From NCBI RefSeq assembly GCF_042646425.1, contig NZ_JBHRTR010000031.1, positions 124,001 through 188,000 of the forward strand: a stretch of DNA of 64,000 nucleotides, read 5' to 3'. The first letter of the stretch is position 1; every line of letters starts with the position of its first letter. Source of the DNA: Marinibaculum pumilum (lineage in GTDB: Bacteria; Pseudomonadota; Alphaproteobacteria; Ferrovibrionales; Ferrovibrionaceae). The notes below the pieces were generated by a model. That model saw nothing but the letters and a program-made list of their open reading frames with translations. It was not told where the DNA came from and did no database searches. This document shows, in pieces, positions 15,760 to 24,140 of this stretch. Position numbers and translations under genes: made by a program.

Positions 15760-16183
15760 GTTTTGTTCCTTCTTTTCGACTGTCGGACGCGCTCTCGCAT
15801 AGTTCTCCTCATACCTGCCTTCCGTATGCCGGCAGCTCGATCCACTTTAATAGGAAAACTGTTCTAGGCGCGCCCCTTCGAGGCCGGGCTCTCGTGAACC
15901 GAACCCCGCCTGCGGCGTGTTTCGGCCCTTTCGGGCTTCGATCCCTCGCGCACATGGCAGGCAGCCTACGGCTGACATTCAACTCGCAGGAGGGGCCTGC
16001 GGCCCCATCGCCGTCAAGGCCAAGCCCTTCGGGCGCAAATCGGGGGACCGTGGCTCGCTCCGCTGCCGCTCCCCTGCGCCCGCACCATCCCCCGATTTAC
16101 GGCCTTGACCGCATCCCCCCGCTCATTGGCGCGGGCCTAGTCCGGTTGCATGCGCAACCGGCAATCCAAAAGGAGACAGGCCC
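15760..16183. other. GC-rich leader region upstream of ardA, rich in inverted repeats
   Basis: This 424-bp gap has no credible gene; an open plus-strand frame has no ribosome-binding site. From about 15860 it changes abruptly from AT-rich to GC-rich and is full of short stems: CAGCC-TAC-GGCTG, GGGGCC-TGC-GGCCCC, GCCC-TTC-GGGC and the nested pair listed separately. It probably holds the ardA promoter. Confidence 0.5.
16013..16109. promoter_or_regulatory. Nested long-range inverted repeat upstream of ardA
   Basis: Outer arms GTCAAGGCC (16013-16021) and GGCCTTGAC (16101-16109) are perfect complements. Inner arms AAATCGGGGGA (16037-16047) and TCCCCCGATTT (16088-16098) are also perfect, with a small stem GCCC-TTC-GGGC between. 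The structure ends 74 bp before ardA. On single-stranded transferred DNA such folding could act as a promoter, as known for Frpo/ssi-type sequences in leading regions (inference). Confidence 0.55.
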
Positions 16184-16690
16184 ATGACAACCCTTTTCGC
16201 ACAACCCTACGACATCTCAGCAACAGGCTTCTATTTCGAGAGCGCCGCGCAGTATGAGGAGCGCGCCGCCGGCGCCGTGAACCACTACGGCCAGCCGGTG
16301 GAGGAATACGAAATCCAGTTCATCGACGGCGAGGAGATCGATTGCGCCCTGGCCGAGGCCTGGGAGCTCAACCAGTGCAACTTTGCGGCCTGGCTGGATG
16401 CGGTGGAGGAGTGGGAGGAGGACCGCAAGGTCCGCTACATCATCGCCCGGCGCGAGTGCGGCTATGGGCACGGAGAGCTTGAGGGCGAGGATCCGGACGA
16501 CCTGGTGGAGATCCATTTCACCGAGAGCCTGCGCGAGCTGGCGGAGGAGTTCGTGGACGAAGGCCTGTTCGGGGAAATCCCCGCGTCGCTTCGCAACTAC
16601 ATCGACTACGAAGCGATCGCCCGGGACCTGAGCATGGAATACACCAAGACCTGCATCGCCGGACATCGGCTGGTGTATGTGTGCCGGTAG
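16184..16690 (+). CDS. ardA: Anti-restriction protein ArdA
   Basis: The 168-aa, strongly acidic ArdA mimics B-form DNA and inhibits type I restriction-modification enzymes, protecting incoming DNA. The N-terminus after MTTLFAQPYDISATGFYF and the WEEDRKVRYIIARREC and ELAEEFVDEGLFG segments match the family; Asp/Glu residues are spread along the whole chain. AAAGGAGACAGGCCC precedes the ATG. It converges on the relaxase gene (3 bp apart). Its presence supports conjugative entry of this element. The length is typical (about 165-170 aa). Confidence 0.93.
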   Translation: MTTLFAQPYDISATGFYFESAAQYEERAAGAVNHYGQPVEEYEIQFIDGEEIDCALAEAWELNQCNFAAWLDAVEEWEEDRKVRYIIARRECGYGHGELEGEDPDDLVEIHFTESLRELAEEFVDEGLFGEIPASLRNYIDYEAIARDLSMEYTKTCIAGHRLVYVCR

Positions 16691-16693
16691 CAT

Positions 16694-18019
16694 CTACCGA
16701 TCCAGCGACGGGCCGTCGCGCTGTAGGGCGCGGCGCGCCTGATCGTCGTTGCGGCGTTGCTCCATAAACTCCTCGCGCCGCTGTTCGCGGCGCTCGGCTT
16801 CCATATCGCGGTAGCGCTGCGCGTCGGCCTCCAGCTCCCGGCGCAGATCCTCGGCCCGCTGCTTCTCAAGTTCGCGCTCGCGGGCGGCTTCCGCCTCCTT
16901 CTCGCGTTGCAGGGCGGCCAGGCGCTCGCGCTCATCCTCATCCCGCCTGCGCGCCAGATCCGCCTCCAGGTCGTTCTGCTCCTCGGTGCGCTTGTACGCC
17001 CCGCGCAGGCGGTCCCATAGCCCCAGGAGGCCCTTGCGGAACCGGCCCTGCCGTTCCTGCTCCTCATCCTCTGTGCGCAGGCGCTGCGCCTCTGTAAGGG
17101 CCGTCTCCTGACCCTGGTGCCGGGCTTCCAGGATGTCCTGCCTGTGCTGCGCTTCCTGCTCCTGGTTCTCCTCCCGCGCACCGGCCTCGGCCTGAAATTC
17201 CTCCATCTTGCGCTGCATGTCCCGGGCGATCGCCAGTCTGATCTCCTCCAGGGCCGGAAGCGCGGATTCCTCGCCGAGGCGCTCGCGCACGTCCCTCGTC
17301 TTCACCCCGGCCCATTTGGGGACGGCATAGATCTCTCCCTCATGGTCCATCGCCACGAAACCGCGCCGGTCGCCCCGCGCCAGGCGGTAGCCGCGCTCCT
17401 CCAGGGCATGGATGAAGGCCGCCTTGGAATCCGAGATCGCCCAGGCATCCTGAAACGCGGCCTTGATCTCCCGCGGATCGTTGCCTGCGCGCCTGGCCTG
17501 TTGCCATTCATCCAGGGTAAAGTTGCGCGGATCGCGCGCGCCGGTGACGGCCAGGCCCTGCGGCATCTTCCAGCCATGCTCCAGATAGAGCTCCCGCGAT
17601 ACATCCTGGAGTTTTCTGTGCGAATGGGAGAGCTGGACGGCCTTCATCTCCTCCGCATCGATGCGGCTCCAGACCGCGTGCGCGTGGCGGCGGAGATTGC
17701 CGTCATCGCCGTATTTTTCATGAAAGACCACGGCGCGGGGCTGGCCGGAGAGCCCGAGGCGTTCTTCCGCCAGGTTGATCGCCCGCTCGAACGCCGCGTC
17801 GGAGACATCCGCCTCCGGCGGCGGGTTGAGGCTGAGAGAGAACAGGAACTGCTTGCACCGGGTCCCCCGGCTGGTGGCATAGGCCTCACCCAGAGCGCCA
17901 TCCAGGTCGTCCGCCACGAAGCCGCGCAGCTCGTGCAGCTGCACCCGCTCGTTTTCCTCCTTGAGCAGGTGCTGCGCCAGGTTGCGCGCGCCGCCGCGCT
18001 GGTTGCCGACCAGGATCAT
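16694..18019 (-). CDS. mobA: MobA/VirD2-like relaxase
   Basis: The 441-aa conjugative relaxase nicks oriT and pilots the DNA. The N-terminal nuclease half includes a HxH metal-binding motif at 112-114 (HAHAVWSRID), preceded by H100 (VVFHEKYGDDGNLRR). The C-terminal half (about 260-441) is a highly charged coiled coil rich in R, E and Q. No Tyr occurs before residue 47, so the usual N-terminal nucleophile is not evident; H17 or H29 are alternatives. The ATG immediately follows the mobC stop, so they form one operon. Confidence 0.85.
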   Translation of the reverse strand: MILVGNQRGGARNLAQHLLKEENERVQLHELRGFVADDLDGALGEAYATSRGTRCKQFLFSLSLNPPPEADVSDAAFERAINLAEERLGLSGQPRAVVFHEKYGDDGNLRRHAHAVWSRIDAEEMKAVQLSHSHRKLQDVSRELYLEHGWKMPQGLAVTGARDPRNFTLDEWQQARRAGNDPREIKAAFQDAWAISDSKAAFIHALEERGYRLARGDRRGFVAMDHEGEIYAVPKWAGVKTRDVRERLGEESALPALEEIRLAIARDMQRKMEEFQAEAGAREENQEQEAQHRQDILEARHQGQETALTEAQRLRTEDEEQERQGRFRKGLLGLWDRLRGAYKRTEEQNDLEADLARRRDEDERERLAALQREKEAEAARERELEKQRAEDLRRELEADAQRYRDMEAERREQRREEFMEQRRNDDQARRALQRDGPSLDR

Positions 18020-18454
18020 TCACCGGCCCCCGGGTTTAAGCCCCAGCGCCCGGATCAGGATCAGCCGCATGTCCTTCACATCGGCGCAGGCGGTGCGCAG
18101 GTCGTGCTGTGTCTCCTCATCGATCGGCAGCTCCCCGGCCTCCGCCAGGGCCGCCAGCAGGCAGAGGTTCGCGGAGATCTCCGACTTGCCCAGCCGGGCC
18201 AGGATCTGGCCCAGGAGCGCATAATCGACCGGCGGGGCACGGCGGGCCTTCTTTCTGGGCGCTTCGCCCTCATCCAGCAGTTTGGAGCGGATATAGGAGC
18301 CGAGAGGCTCGCTTCCCGCCTCTCGCTCCAGGCGGGCCCGCTCCTCCTCGCTCAGGCGCAGCGAGAACGGGGCGGGGCGTTTCGCAGGCTTCACGGACTG
18401 CCCGGCAGCCCGGGCAAACGCCTTCCGGCTTGTACGATTGTAGGAAAGGCTCAT
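18020..18454 (-). CDS. mobC: MobC-like mobilization accessory protein
   Basis: The 144-aa protein has SLRLSEEERARLEREA, a ribbon-helix-helix-like start typical of MobC/relaxosome proteins, and a C-terminal helical part (LLGQILARLGKSEISANLC). MobC proteins help the relaxase open oriT. The start at 18454 is chosen because the basic N-terminus (MSLSYNRTSRKAF) begins there; a longer frame upstream lacks conserved sequence. It is directly followed by the relaxase with no gap, so the pair is translationally linked. oriT should lie just upstream, at 18455-18860. Confidence 0.75.
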   Translation of the reverse strand: MSLSYNRTSRKAFARAAGQSVKPAKRPAPFSLRLSEEERARLEREAGSEPLGSYIRSKLLDEGEAPRKKARRAPPVDYALLGQILARLGKSEISANLCLLAALAEAGELPIDEETQHDLRTACADVKDMRLILIRALGLKPGGR

Positions 18455-19119
18455 GGCTGCGGCCCTTCCAGGTGTGGATTGGCCTCCAGCTCGGCCCGCA
18501 GCGGCTTGAGTTGCTCCTCCCAATCGGCCAGAGTTTCAAAAACGGAGTTCGAAATTTCTCCCGGATGCTCCGCCAATTTTCGCCCCCAAGAGATGCCTTA
18601 GCGGGCTTCGGGTGGCATGCCAGCCCGAACCGGAGCTTGGGCGAATCAGGGCTGCCGGCTCTGGCTCGAACTTTTTCCGTCTATCTGGGCCAATTTCCTT
18701 TTTCGCAAGCTGGACGATTGGCCGCCTTTCCCGTTCCCGGGAACGATGTGGCGGCGCGTCTCACGGCAGAACGAGCGCCTTGGCCCGTCACGCCGGTGCC
18801 GGGTTCTCCGCAGGCACGGCCTGTGGATCGGGTTGGCTCATGACCTGTTCTGCCTGTTCCAGGGCCTACAGCAGTAGGCTAGCGATGGCCGGTGCCGGTG
18901 GGCAAGACAGATGCCGGGGATGCGCGGGCCGGCCGGAGCATGAAGGCGCAATAGTCGGCGAAGCTACTATTTCGTAATTACAATAATAGGTCCTGCCGTC
19001 AGTGGCCGGGTGCTGTGCCGGGACTGACAGCCAGCGGGTTCGCCTTGATTTTCCCTGCTTCAGCATCGCTAATCTCGTGGCGGCCTGATCCCGGCCGATC
19101 CGATCGCCGGTGCACCAGC
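18455..19119. other. Non-coding segment, probable oriT region and right part of the element
   Basis: These 665 bp lie between mobC and the c-di-GMP gene. Open frames here lack ribosome-binding sites and recognisable products. Features seen are a dyad GGGCT...AGCCC with an inner GGCATGCC palindrome near 18617-18640 and a 14-bp palindrome at 18732-18745. Position upstream of mobC-mobA is where oriT normally lies. The element's right edge is probably within 18.85-19.1 kb, but no repeat pair marks it. Confidence 0.45.
18732..18745. repeat. Perfect 14-bp palindrome in putative oriT region
   Basis: CGTTCCCGGGAACG is self-complementary over 14 bp and lies 278 bp upstream of mobC. It could be a relaxosome-protein binding site. 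No nic site was identified. Confidence 0.4.
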
Positions 19120-21396
19120 ATGGAGTCCCGCAGCGTCGTGTCAGGCCATGACGAGCTTCCCCCGTCGTACACCGGCGCCGGTGCGCATGCGCTGGTCCTG
19201 ACGATCGCGCAGGCCGCCGCCGCCCTCGGTGCCGCGGAGGACTGGCAGGCTGCCTTGCCGGCCCTCCTGGCAACCGCCGCGACGGATATCGGCGTGCACC
19301 GGATGCTGCTGTACCGGGTCGAGGAAGGGGAGGGGGCCCGGCCCCGCCAGACCTGCATCGCCGACTGGTCGGCGGCCGGCCTGACGGCGCTTGCGGGGGA
19401 TCGCCGCTATGTGGCGGAGGCCCTGCCGGCGCAGGGCGGGCCGCTCGCGGCATGGATCGGCCGGCACCGGCGCGGCGGCCCGGTGGAGGCCCGGACGGCG
19501 GACTTCGAGGGCGACCTGCGGACCGCCCTGGAGCGACTGGAGATCCGCGCCTTCCTGAGCGTGCCGGTGATGGTGGATGACGCCTGGTGGGGGCATCTCG
19601 CCTGCTGCGACTGCGGGTCGGACAGGGAATGGACAGAGCTGGAGCGGTCGGTCCTGAGCGCGGTGGCTGCGCTGGTCGCCGGCGCGGTCGGGCGCGAAGC
19701 GACCAGCCGGCGGCTGGCGGCGCAGGAGGCGGCGGGCCGCGCCATCGTGGACCATGCGCTCGATGCCATCGTCACCGCCGACCGCCATGGCCGGGTGGAG
19801 GAGTTCAACCCGGCGGCGAGCCGCATCTTCGGCCTTCCGCGGCAGGCCGTGATCGGCCGGCCGTTCGCCGAAGCCCTGATCCCCGCGCATCTGAGATCGG
19901 CGCACAGCGAAGGTTTCGAGCGGCTGCTGGCCGGCGGGCCGCACCGCATCCTGGGGGAGCGCGTGGAGACCGAGGCCCAGCATGCGGACGGGCGGATCTT
20001 TCCGGTGGAACTGACCGTGGTCGAGGTGCATGGCGGACCGGAGCGGCGTTTCGCCGCTCACATCCGCGACATCTCGGAGCGCCGCCGGGCAGAGGCGTCC
20101 CTGGAATCTCTGGCCTTCGGTGATCCGGTGACCGGGCGGCTGAACAGGGCCGGCCTGTTGCGGGCACTCGGTGCGCGCGACGATACCTTCATGCTGGCCG
20201 CGGTGACCCTGGTCGGGCTGTCCGATACGAAGGCCACCTTCGGCGCCGCCTATGCGGACCGCGTCCTGCGGCGGGTCTCGGACCGGCTGGCCGAACTGGC
20301 GGGCGCGGACCATCTGCTCGCCCGCACCGGAGATTTCGGCCTGACATTGGCAGTACCGGCAGGCCTAGGCGGAGGGGCGCGGGTAGAGGCGCAGGTCCCC
20401 GAAGGCCTGCTGCGAGCCCTGCAGCATGCGCTGGAGCGGCCGGTCACTGCCAAGCAGCGCATCCTGCACCTCGACGGCCGCTGCGGCGTGGCGGTGGGTG
20501 CCGCGGCCGTTGCAGAGGAGGCGCTGCGCAATGCGGAACTGGCCGCCACCCGCGCCACACCGCTGTCAGGCCCGGTCGTCTATACGCCGGAACTGCGGGC
20601 GGAGCGCCTCAAGCAGCTCGAGCTGGAAGCGGCCTTGCGGGCCGGCCTCGCCGACGACAGCCAGTTCGTCGTCCACTACCAGCCGATCGTCGCCCTGGAC
20701 CGGCACCACATCGTCGGCTTCGAATGCCTGCTGCGCTGGCGGCATCCGCAACTGGGCATGATCCCGCCGCTGGACTTCATCCCGCTTGCCGAAGCGACCG
20801 GTCTGATCGTGCCGCTGGGCCGCCTGGTACTGGAGAAGGCCTGCCGCACGGCCGCGTCCTGGTCCCTGCCGCCGGCGTCGCGGGCCAATGTCGCCGTGAA
20901 CATCTCGCCGGTGCAGCTGAGCGACCCCGGCCTGGTCGACGCGGTGGCCGCGACATTGGACGCATCCGGCCTGCCGCCGGGCCGCCTGAAGCTGGAGATC
21001 ACGGAATCCGGGGTCATCGAGGCCAGCGGCTCCGCCGTCGCCACCCTGCACCGGCTGCGGGAGATGGGCATCGTGCTGGCGCTGGACGATTTCGGCACCG
21101 GCTATTCCAGTCTTGCGATGCTGCGCGACCTGCCGGTATCGATCCTCAAGATCGATCGCTCCTTCGTCGTCGGCATGGAGCGTGGCGGGGCCGGCGATGC
21201 GGTCCTGGCCAGCATCGTCGCACTGGCGGACAGCCTCCGCCTCGATACGGTGGCGGAAGGGATCGAGAGCCCCGACGAAGCGGACCGGCTGCGCGCCCTG
21301 GGCTGCAGCCATGGCCAGGGATGGTTCTTCGGCCGGCCGCTGCCGGCCGAGGAGGTCATGCGGGTGCTGTCCGCTGCCGGGGGCTCCGGCACCTGA
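19120..21396 (+). CDS. GAF-PAS-GGDEF(degenerate)-EAL c-di-GMP phosphodiesterase
   Basis: The 758-aa signalling protein contains a GAF domain (about 20-165), a PAS domain (170-300), a degenerate GGDEF domain (TGDFG in place of GGDEF, so no cyclase activity expected) and an EAL domain (about 500-750). The EAL signature is ECL, but the metal and catalytic residues appear intact: NISPVQL, EITES, LDDFGTGYSS, LKIDRSF, VAEGIES, QGWFFGRP. It is probably an active cytosolic phosphodiesterase regulated by GAF/PAS ligands. The start at 19120 (ATG) is preferred over an upstream GTG at 19015. It marks the return to ordinary chromosome after the mobile segment. Confidence 0.87.
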   Translation: MESRSVVSGHDELPPSYTGAGAHALVLTIAQAAAALGAAEDWQAALPALLATAATDIGVHRMLLYRVEEGEGARPRQTCIADWSAAGLTALAGDRRYVAEALPAQGGPLAAWIGRHRRGGPVEARTADFEGDLRTALERLEIRAFLSVPVMVDDAWWGHLACCDCGSDREWTELERSVLSAVAALVAGAVGREATSRRLAAQEAAGRAIVDHALDAIVTADRHGRVEEFNPAASRIFGLPRQAVIGRPFAEALIPAHLRSAHSEGFERLLAGGPHRILGERVETEAQHADGRIFPVELTVVEVHGGPERRFAAHIRDISERRRAEASLESLAFGDPVTGRLNRAGLLRALGARDDTFMLAAVTLVGLSDTKATFGAAYADRVLRRVSDRLAELAGADHLLARTGDFGLTLAVPAGLGGGARVEAQVPEGLLRALQHALERPVTAKQRILHLDGRCGVAVGAAAVAEEALRNAELAATRATPLSGPVVYTPELRAERLKQLELEAALRAGLADDSQFVVHYQPIVALDRHHIVGFECLLRWRHPQLGMIPPLDFIPLAEATGLIVPLGRLVLEKACRTAASWSLPPASRANVAVNISPVQLSDPGLVDAVAATLDASGLPPGRLKLEITESGVIEASGSAVATLHRLREMGIVLALDDFGTGYSSLAMLRDLPVSILKIDRSFVVGMERGGAGDAVLASIVALADSLRLDTVAEGIESPDEADRLRALGCSHGQGWFFGRPLPAEEVMRVLSAAGGSGT

Positions 21397-21499
21397 ACCA
21401 ATCCGCCGCCGGGACCGGTTGTTGCTGCAGGGGGAGGCGGTCTTGCGCCCGCTGCGCTAGAGGGTTCCCGGAATAGATAGAAGCGGCGCCACATAGCTA

Positions 21500-21600
21500 A
21501 TCGTCATCCCCGACTTGATCGGGGATCCATTCCGCAATCTTCCCGGCTGCTGATCGGTTTGCGGAATGGGATCTCGGGTCAAGACCGAGAACGACAAGGT
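21500..21600. repeat. Dispersed alphaproteobacterial-type intergenic repeat with nested stems
   Basis: ATCCCCGA-CTTGA-TCGGGGAT (21506-21526) is a perfect stem. A second, longer imperfect stem pairs GATCCATTCCGCAA with TTGCGGAATGGGATC around a 20-bp loop. The sequence type 'cgtcatccccgacttgatcgggg' is common between alphaproteobacterial genes. It lies in a convergent gap and may serve as a bidirectional terminator. Confidence 0.6.
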
Positions 21601-21622
21601 TTCCACCAAAGATGGGAACGCT

Positions 21623-23290
21623 CTAGTCGGCGTCCGCCGCCCCGTCGGCCGCGGCGCTGCCGGTGCCGTCGTCGTCGGGGCCCGCCGGACCTCGGGCTTC
21701 GGCATCCGCCGGATCCTGGCCATCGCCGTCCGCCTGCGCGGCCGCGCGGGCGGCCTTTTCCGCCTCCGCCAGCTTGTAGGCGGTGTAGTACTTCAGGATG
21801 TTGCGGACATAAACCACAGGTTCGCGGCTGACGGCCTGGCCCATCGCGATCTCCACATTGTCGAACCAGCGGTTCGGGTCGAGCTTCAGCCGTGCGGCCC
21901 GCTTGCGCGCCTTTGAGAGATTGCCGGGCCCGGCATTGTAGGCGGCGAAGCCGAAATAGGTCTTCTCCGCCTCCTCCAGCGCGGGATCGTCCAGGTGCTG
22001 GCCGCGCAGCCAGGCCATGTACTTCACGCCAGCATGGATGTTGTTCTCCAGGATATGGATGTCGGGTATGCCGACCGCCGGGTCGCGGGCGGTCGCCGGC
22101 ATCACCTGCATGACGCCGACCGCGCCCACCGGGCTGCGCAGCTTCTGGTTCAGCCGCGATTCCTGATAGCCCTGGGCGGTCATCATCAGCCAGTCGAAGG
22201 CGTACCGGTCGGCATATTGTTGGAACAGGCCGGCCATTTCCGTGAATTTCTTCTTTTCGTCCGGGGCCAGGGCGTTCTCCACCCACTTCGTCCCGTTGAA
22301 ATACTTGCCGAGGACGATATTGCCGAGCTTCGTGCCCTTGTGGGCGATCTTCACGAAGGCGTTCACCGCCGCCGCCAGCTTCGGGTCGTCCTTGCGGAAG
22401 GCCCAGGCATAGGCCTGTCCCTCCGCCAGTGGCGCTTCCCGGTGGACGGTGGCTTCGGGGAAGAAGTGGGCGAACAGGTCCGCCACCGTGCTGTCGACCA
22501 CCGTCGCCCTGATCACGCCGGTGCCGACCAGTTCCATCAGGTCCTCGGTGCGCAGACGCTCATCCGCCTCGACGACGGTCAGCGGCTCCTTGTCCGCCGC
22601 GCTGCGTGCCTCGTTGATGTGGGACAGGGTGTCCCAGAAGCTGCTGGAGCGGCGGACATGCAGCGGCAGGCCGACCAGATCGTCCAGGCTCTTCGCCGCC
22701 GCGGTACCGGCGGCGGAAATCACCAGCTCGTCGACATCGTCCCTGAACGGGTCGCTGAAGGCGACCTGCGCGGCACGTTCCGGGGTGATGGTCAGGCGGC
22801 CGCCGACAATGTCGGCGCGGCCCTGCTCCAGCATCTCCAGCAGCTGGTCCAGGCGTGCCGGCAGCACGACGACGGTCAGGTCGCGGCCTTTCTTGCCGAG
22901 GCTCTTCCGCAGCTGCTTCTCGAAATACGGAACCAGGTCGTAGGTGGCCCCGGCCTGGTCGGCGCCGTCCATGTAGTAGGTCGACAGGCCGACCGGGATC
23001 GCAACCCGGATCAGGCCGCGATCCACCATGCCGTCGAAGTCGCCGGTCCATTCCTGCAGGGCCAGGTGGAGGGATGCGGGCATCGTATCGTCGTCAGCCG
23101 CTGGCGCCGCGGCGGTCCGGTCCGCGGCTTCGGCAGCGCCGTCCCTCGCCCCCTCTGCCGCCCCGGCAGGCAAGGGCGCTGCCAGCACCAGGGCGGCGCC
23201 GAACAGGGCGGAGATGAAGGGGACCGTCAGGGCGCAAACCCGGTGGGACAAGATCGTGCAGGGCGACAGGGTCGCGGGGTCTCTGGCCAT
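21623..23290 (-). CDS. MltF-like membrane-bound lytic transglycosylase with SBP_bac_3 domain
   Basis: The 555-aa envelope protein has a signal or anchor segment near 25-45 (ALTVPFISALFGAALVLAA). A family-3 solute-binding-like domain follows (about 80-320, starting RGLIRVAIPVGLSTYYMDG). An SLT transglycosylase domain comes next (about 360-500) with the catalytic Glu in GYQESRLNQ and the GVMQVMPATA motif. It cleaves peptidoglycan glycan strands in the periplasm. The start at 23290 is set by a GGGAGGGA ribosome-binding site. The Ala/Asp/Glu-rich C-terminal tail is long. LemA is the upstream same-strand neighbour. Confidence 0.85.
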   Translation of the reverse strand: MARDPATLSPCTILSHRVCALTVPFISALFGAALVLAAPLPAGAAEGARDGAAEAADRTAAAPAADDDTMPASLHLALQEWTGDFDGMVDRGLIRVAIPVGLSTYYMDGADQAGATYDLVPYFEKQLRKSLGKKGRDLTVVVLPARLDQLLEMLEQGRADIVGGRLTITPERAAQVAFSDPFRDDVDELVISAAGTAAAKSLDDLVGLPLHVRRSSSFWDTLSHINEARSAADKEPLTVVEADERLRTEDLMELVGTGVIRATVVDSTVADLFAHFFPEATVHREAPLAEGQAYAWAFRKDDPKLAAAVNAFVKIAHKGTKLGNIVLGKYFNGTKWVENALAPDEKKKFTEMAGLFQQYADRYAFDWLMMTAQGYQESRLNQKLRSPVGAVGVMQVMPATARDPAVGIPDIHILENNIHAGVKYMAWLRGQHLDDPALEEAEKTYFGFAAYNAGPGNLSKARKRAARLKLDPNRWFDNVEIAMGQAVSREPVVYVRNILKYYTAYKLAEAEKAARAAAQADGDGQDPADAEARGPAGPDDDGTGSAAADGAADAD

Positions 23291-23444
23291 GGCCGTCCCT
23301 CCCTGGGGCCGGTGCCCGCGAGCGGCACCGGTCTGGGTGACAGGGCCGCACGCTGCCAGTGTCGGCTCACCGCCGGCGCCTGCCTGCCAGTTGTCTAGCA
23401 TGAACTTTCTGACGGAAGTAACAGGCGAACCGGACATGGCGGGC

Positions 23445-24026
23445 TCAGCGCAGATAGTTGTCGGCGTTCACTGTCTCCTGCGCCGTATCGGTCGCCTGGA
23501 ACCAGGGCAGCGGCCGCGCCCCGGCGATACGGGAGAACAGGCTCATCGGGAAGGTCTGCGCCCAGTTGTTCAGGTCGGTGACATTGGCGTTGTAGTAGCG
23601 CCGGGCGGCAGCAATATGGCCCTCGACCTCGCGGTAGGTGTCCTGGGCGTTCACCACCGTTTCTTGGCTGCGCAGGTCCGGATAGTTCTCAGCCACCGCG
23701 AAAAAGCTGCCGAAGGCCCGCGTCAGGCGGTCGTCGATGCGCAGGCGTTCGCTGGCATCGTCAGGGTCGCTCGGCGCGCGTTCCGGCAGTCGCTGGACGC
23801 GGGCCCGCAGCGCCGTGAGCTCTTCCAGCAGGTCGCGCTCATGCTCCATGAAGCGCTGCGCAAGCCGCAGGACGTTCGGCAGAAGGTCGCGACGCTTCTG
23901 CAACTGCACGTCGACGGCGGACAGCCCTTCCTGCGCCCGATTCCGCAGTGCCACGGCCTTGGCATACATCCAGTAGCACAGGCCCAGCAGGACGACCGCG
24001 GCCGCCGCGATAAGTATTGTCGTCAT
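23445..24026 (-). CDS. lemA: LemA family protein
   Basis: The 193-aa protein has one N-terminal membrane helix (TILIAAAAVVLLGLCYWMY). The LemA helical domain follows: VALRNRAQEGLSAVDVQL, RRDLLPNV, AENYPDLRSQ, and near the end a YYNANVTDLNNW...FP segment. The start at 24026 is supported by GGAAGGACGA upstream. LemA proteins are envelope-anchored and often sit beside DUF3137 or TPM-domain proteins, as here (DUF3137 divergent at 24141). The exact role is unknown. Confidence 0.88.
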   Translation of the reverse strand: MTTILIAAAAVVLLGLCYWMYAKAVALRNRAQEGLSAVDVQLQKRRDLLPNVLRLAQRFMEHERDLLEELTALRARVQRLPERAPSDPDDASERLRIDDRLTRAFGSFFAVAENYPDLRSQETVVNAQDTYREVEGHIAAARRYYNANVTDLNNWAQTFPMSLFSRIAGARPLPWFQATDTAQETVNADNYLR

Positions 24027-24140
24027 TCGTCCTTCCCGGTTCCGCTCTCTCTCGCCCGCCGCGACATCCGGGAGTCGCGTTGAGCGCGGACCCGCCGCCG
24101 TGTCAGTCTCGGAGCGAACGGGCAGCAATGATGGAACCCT

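Noticed and set aside
15732..16187. Plus-strand ORF running into the ardA start
   Set aside because: Occupies the hairpin-rich leader, has no ribosome-binding site and no recognisable protein.
18846..19119. Possible tRNA or attachment site at the right edge of the element
   Set aside because: No cloverleaf or T-loop-like sequence could be recognised and no matching direct repeat was found on the left side within the window.
21995..23398. Long plus-strand open frame (over 460 codons) opposite the lytic transglycosylase gene
   Set aside because: It is the antisense shadow of a GC-rich gene with clear domains on the other strand; its translation is low-complexity and has no ribosome-binding site.
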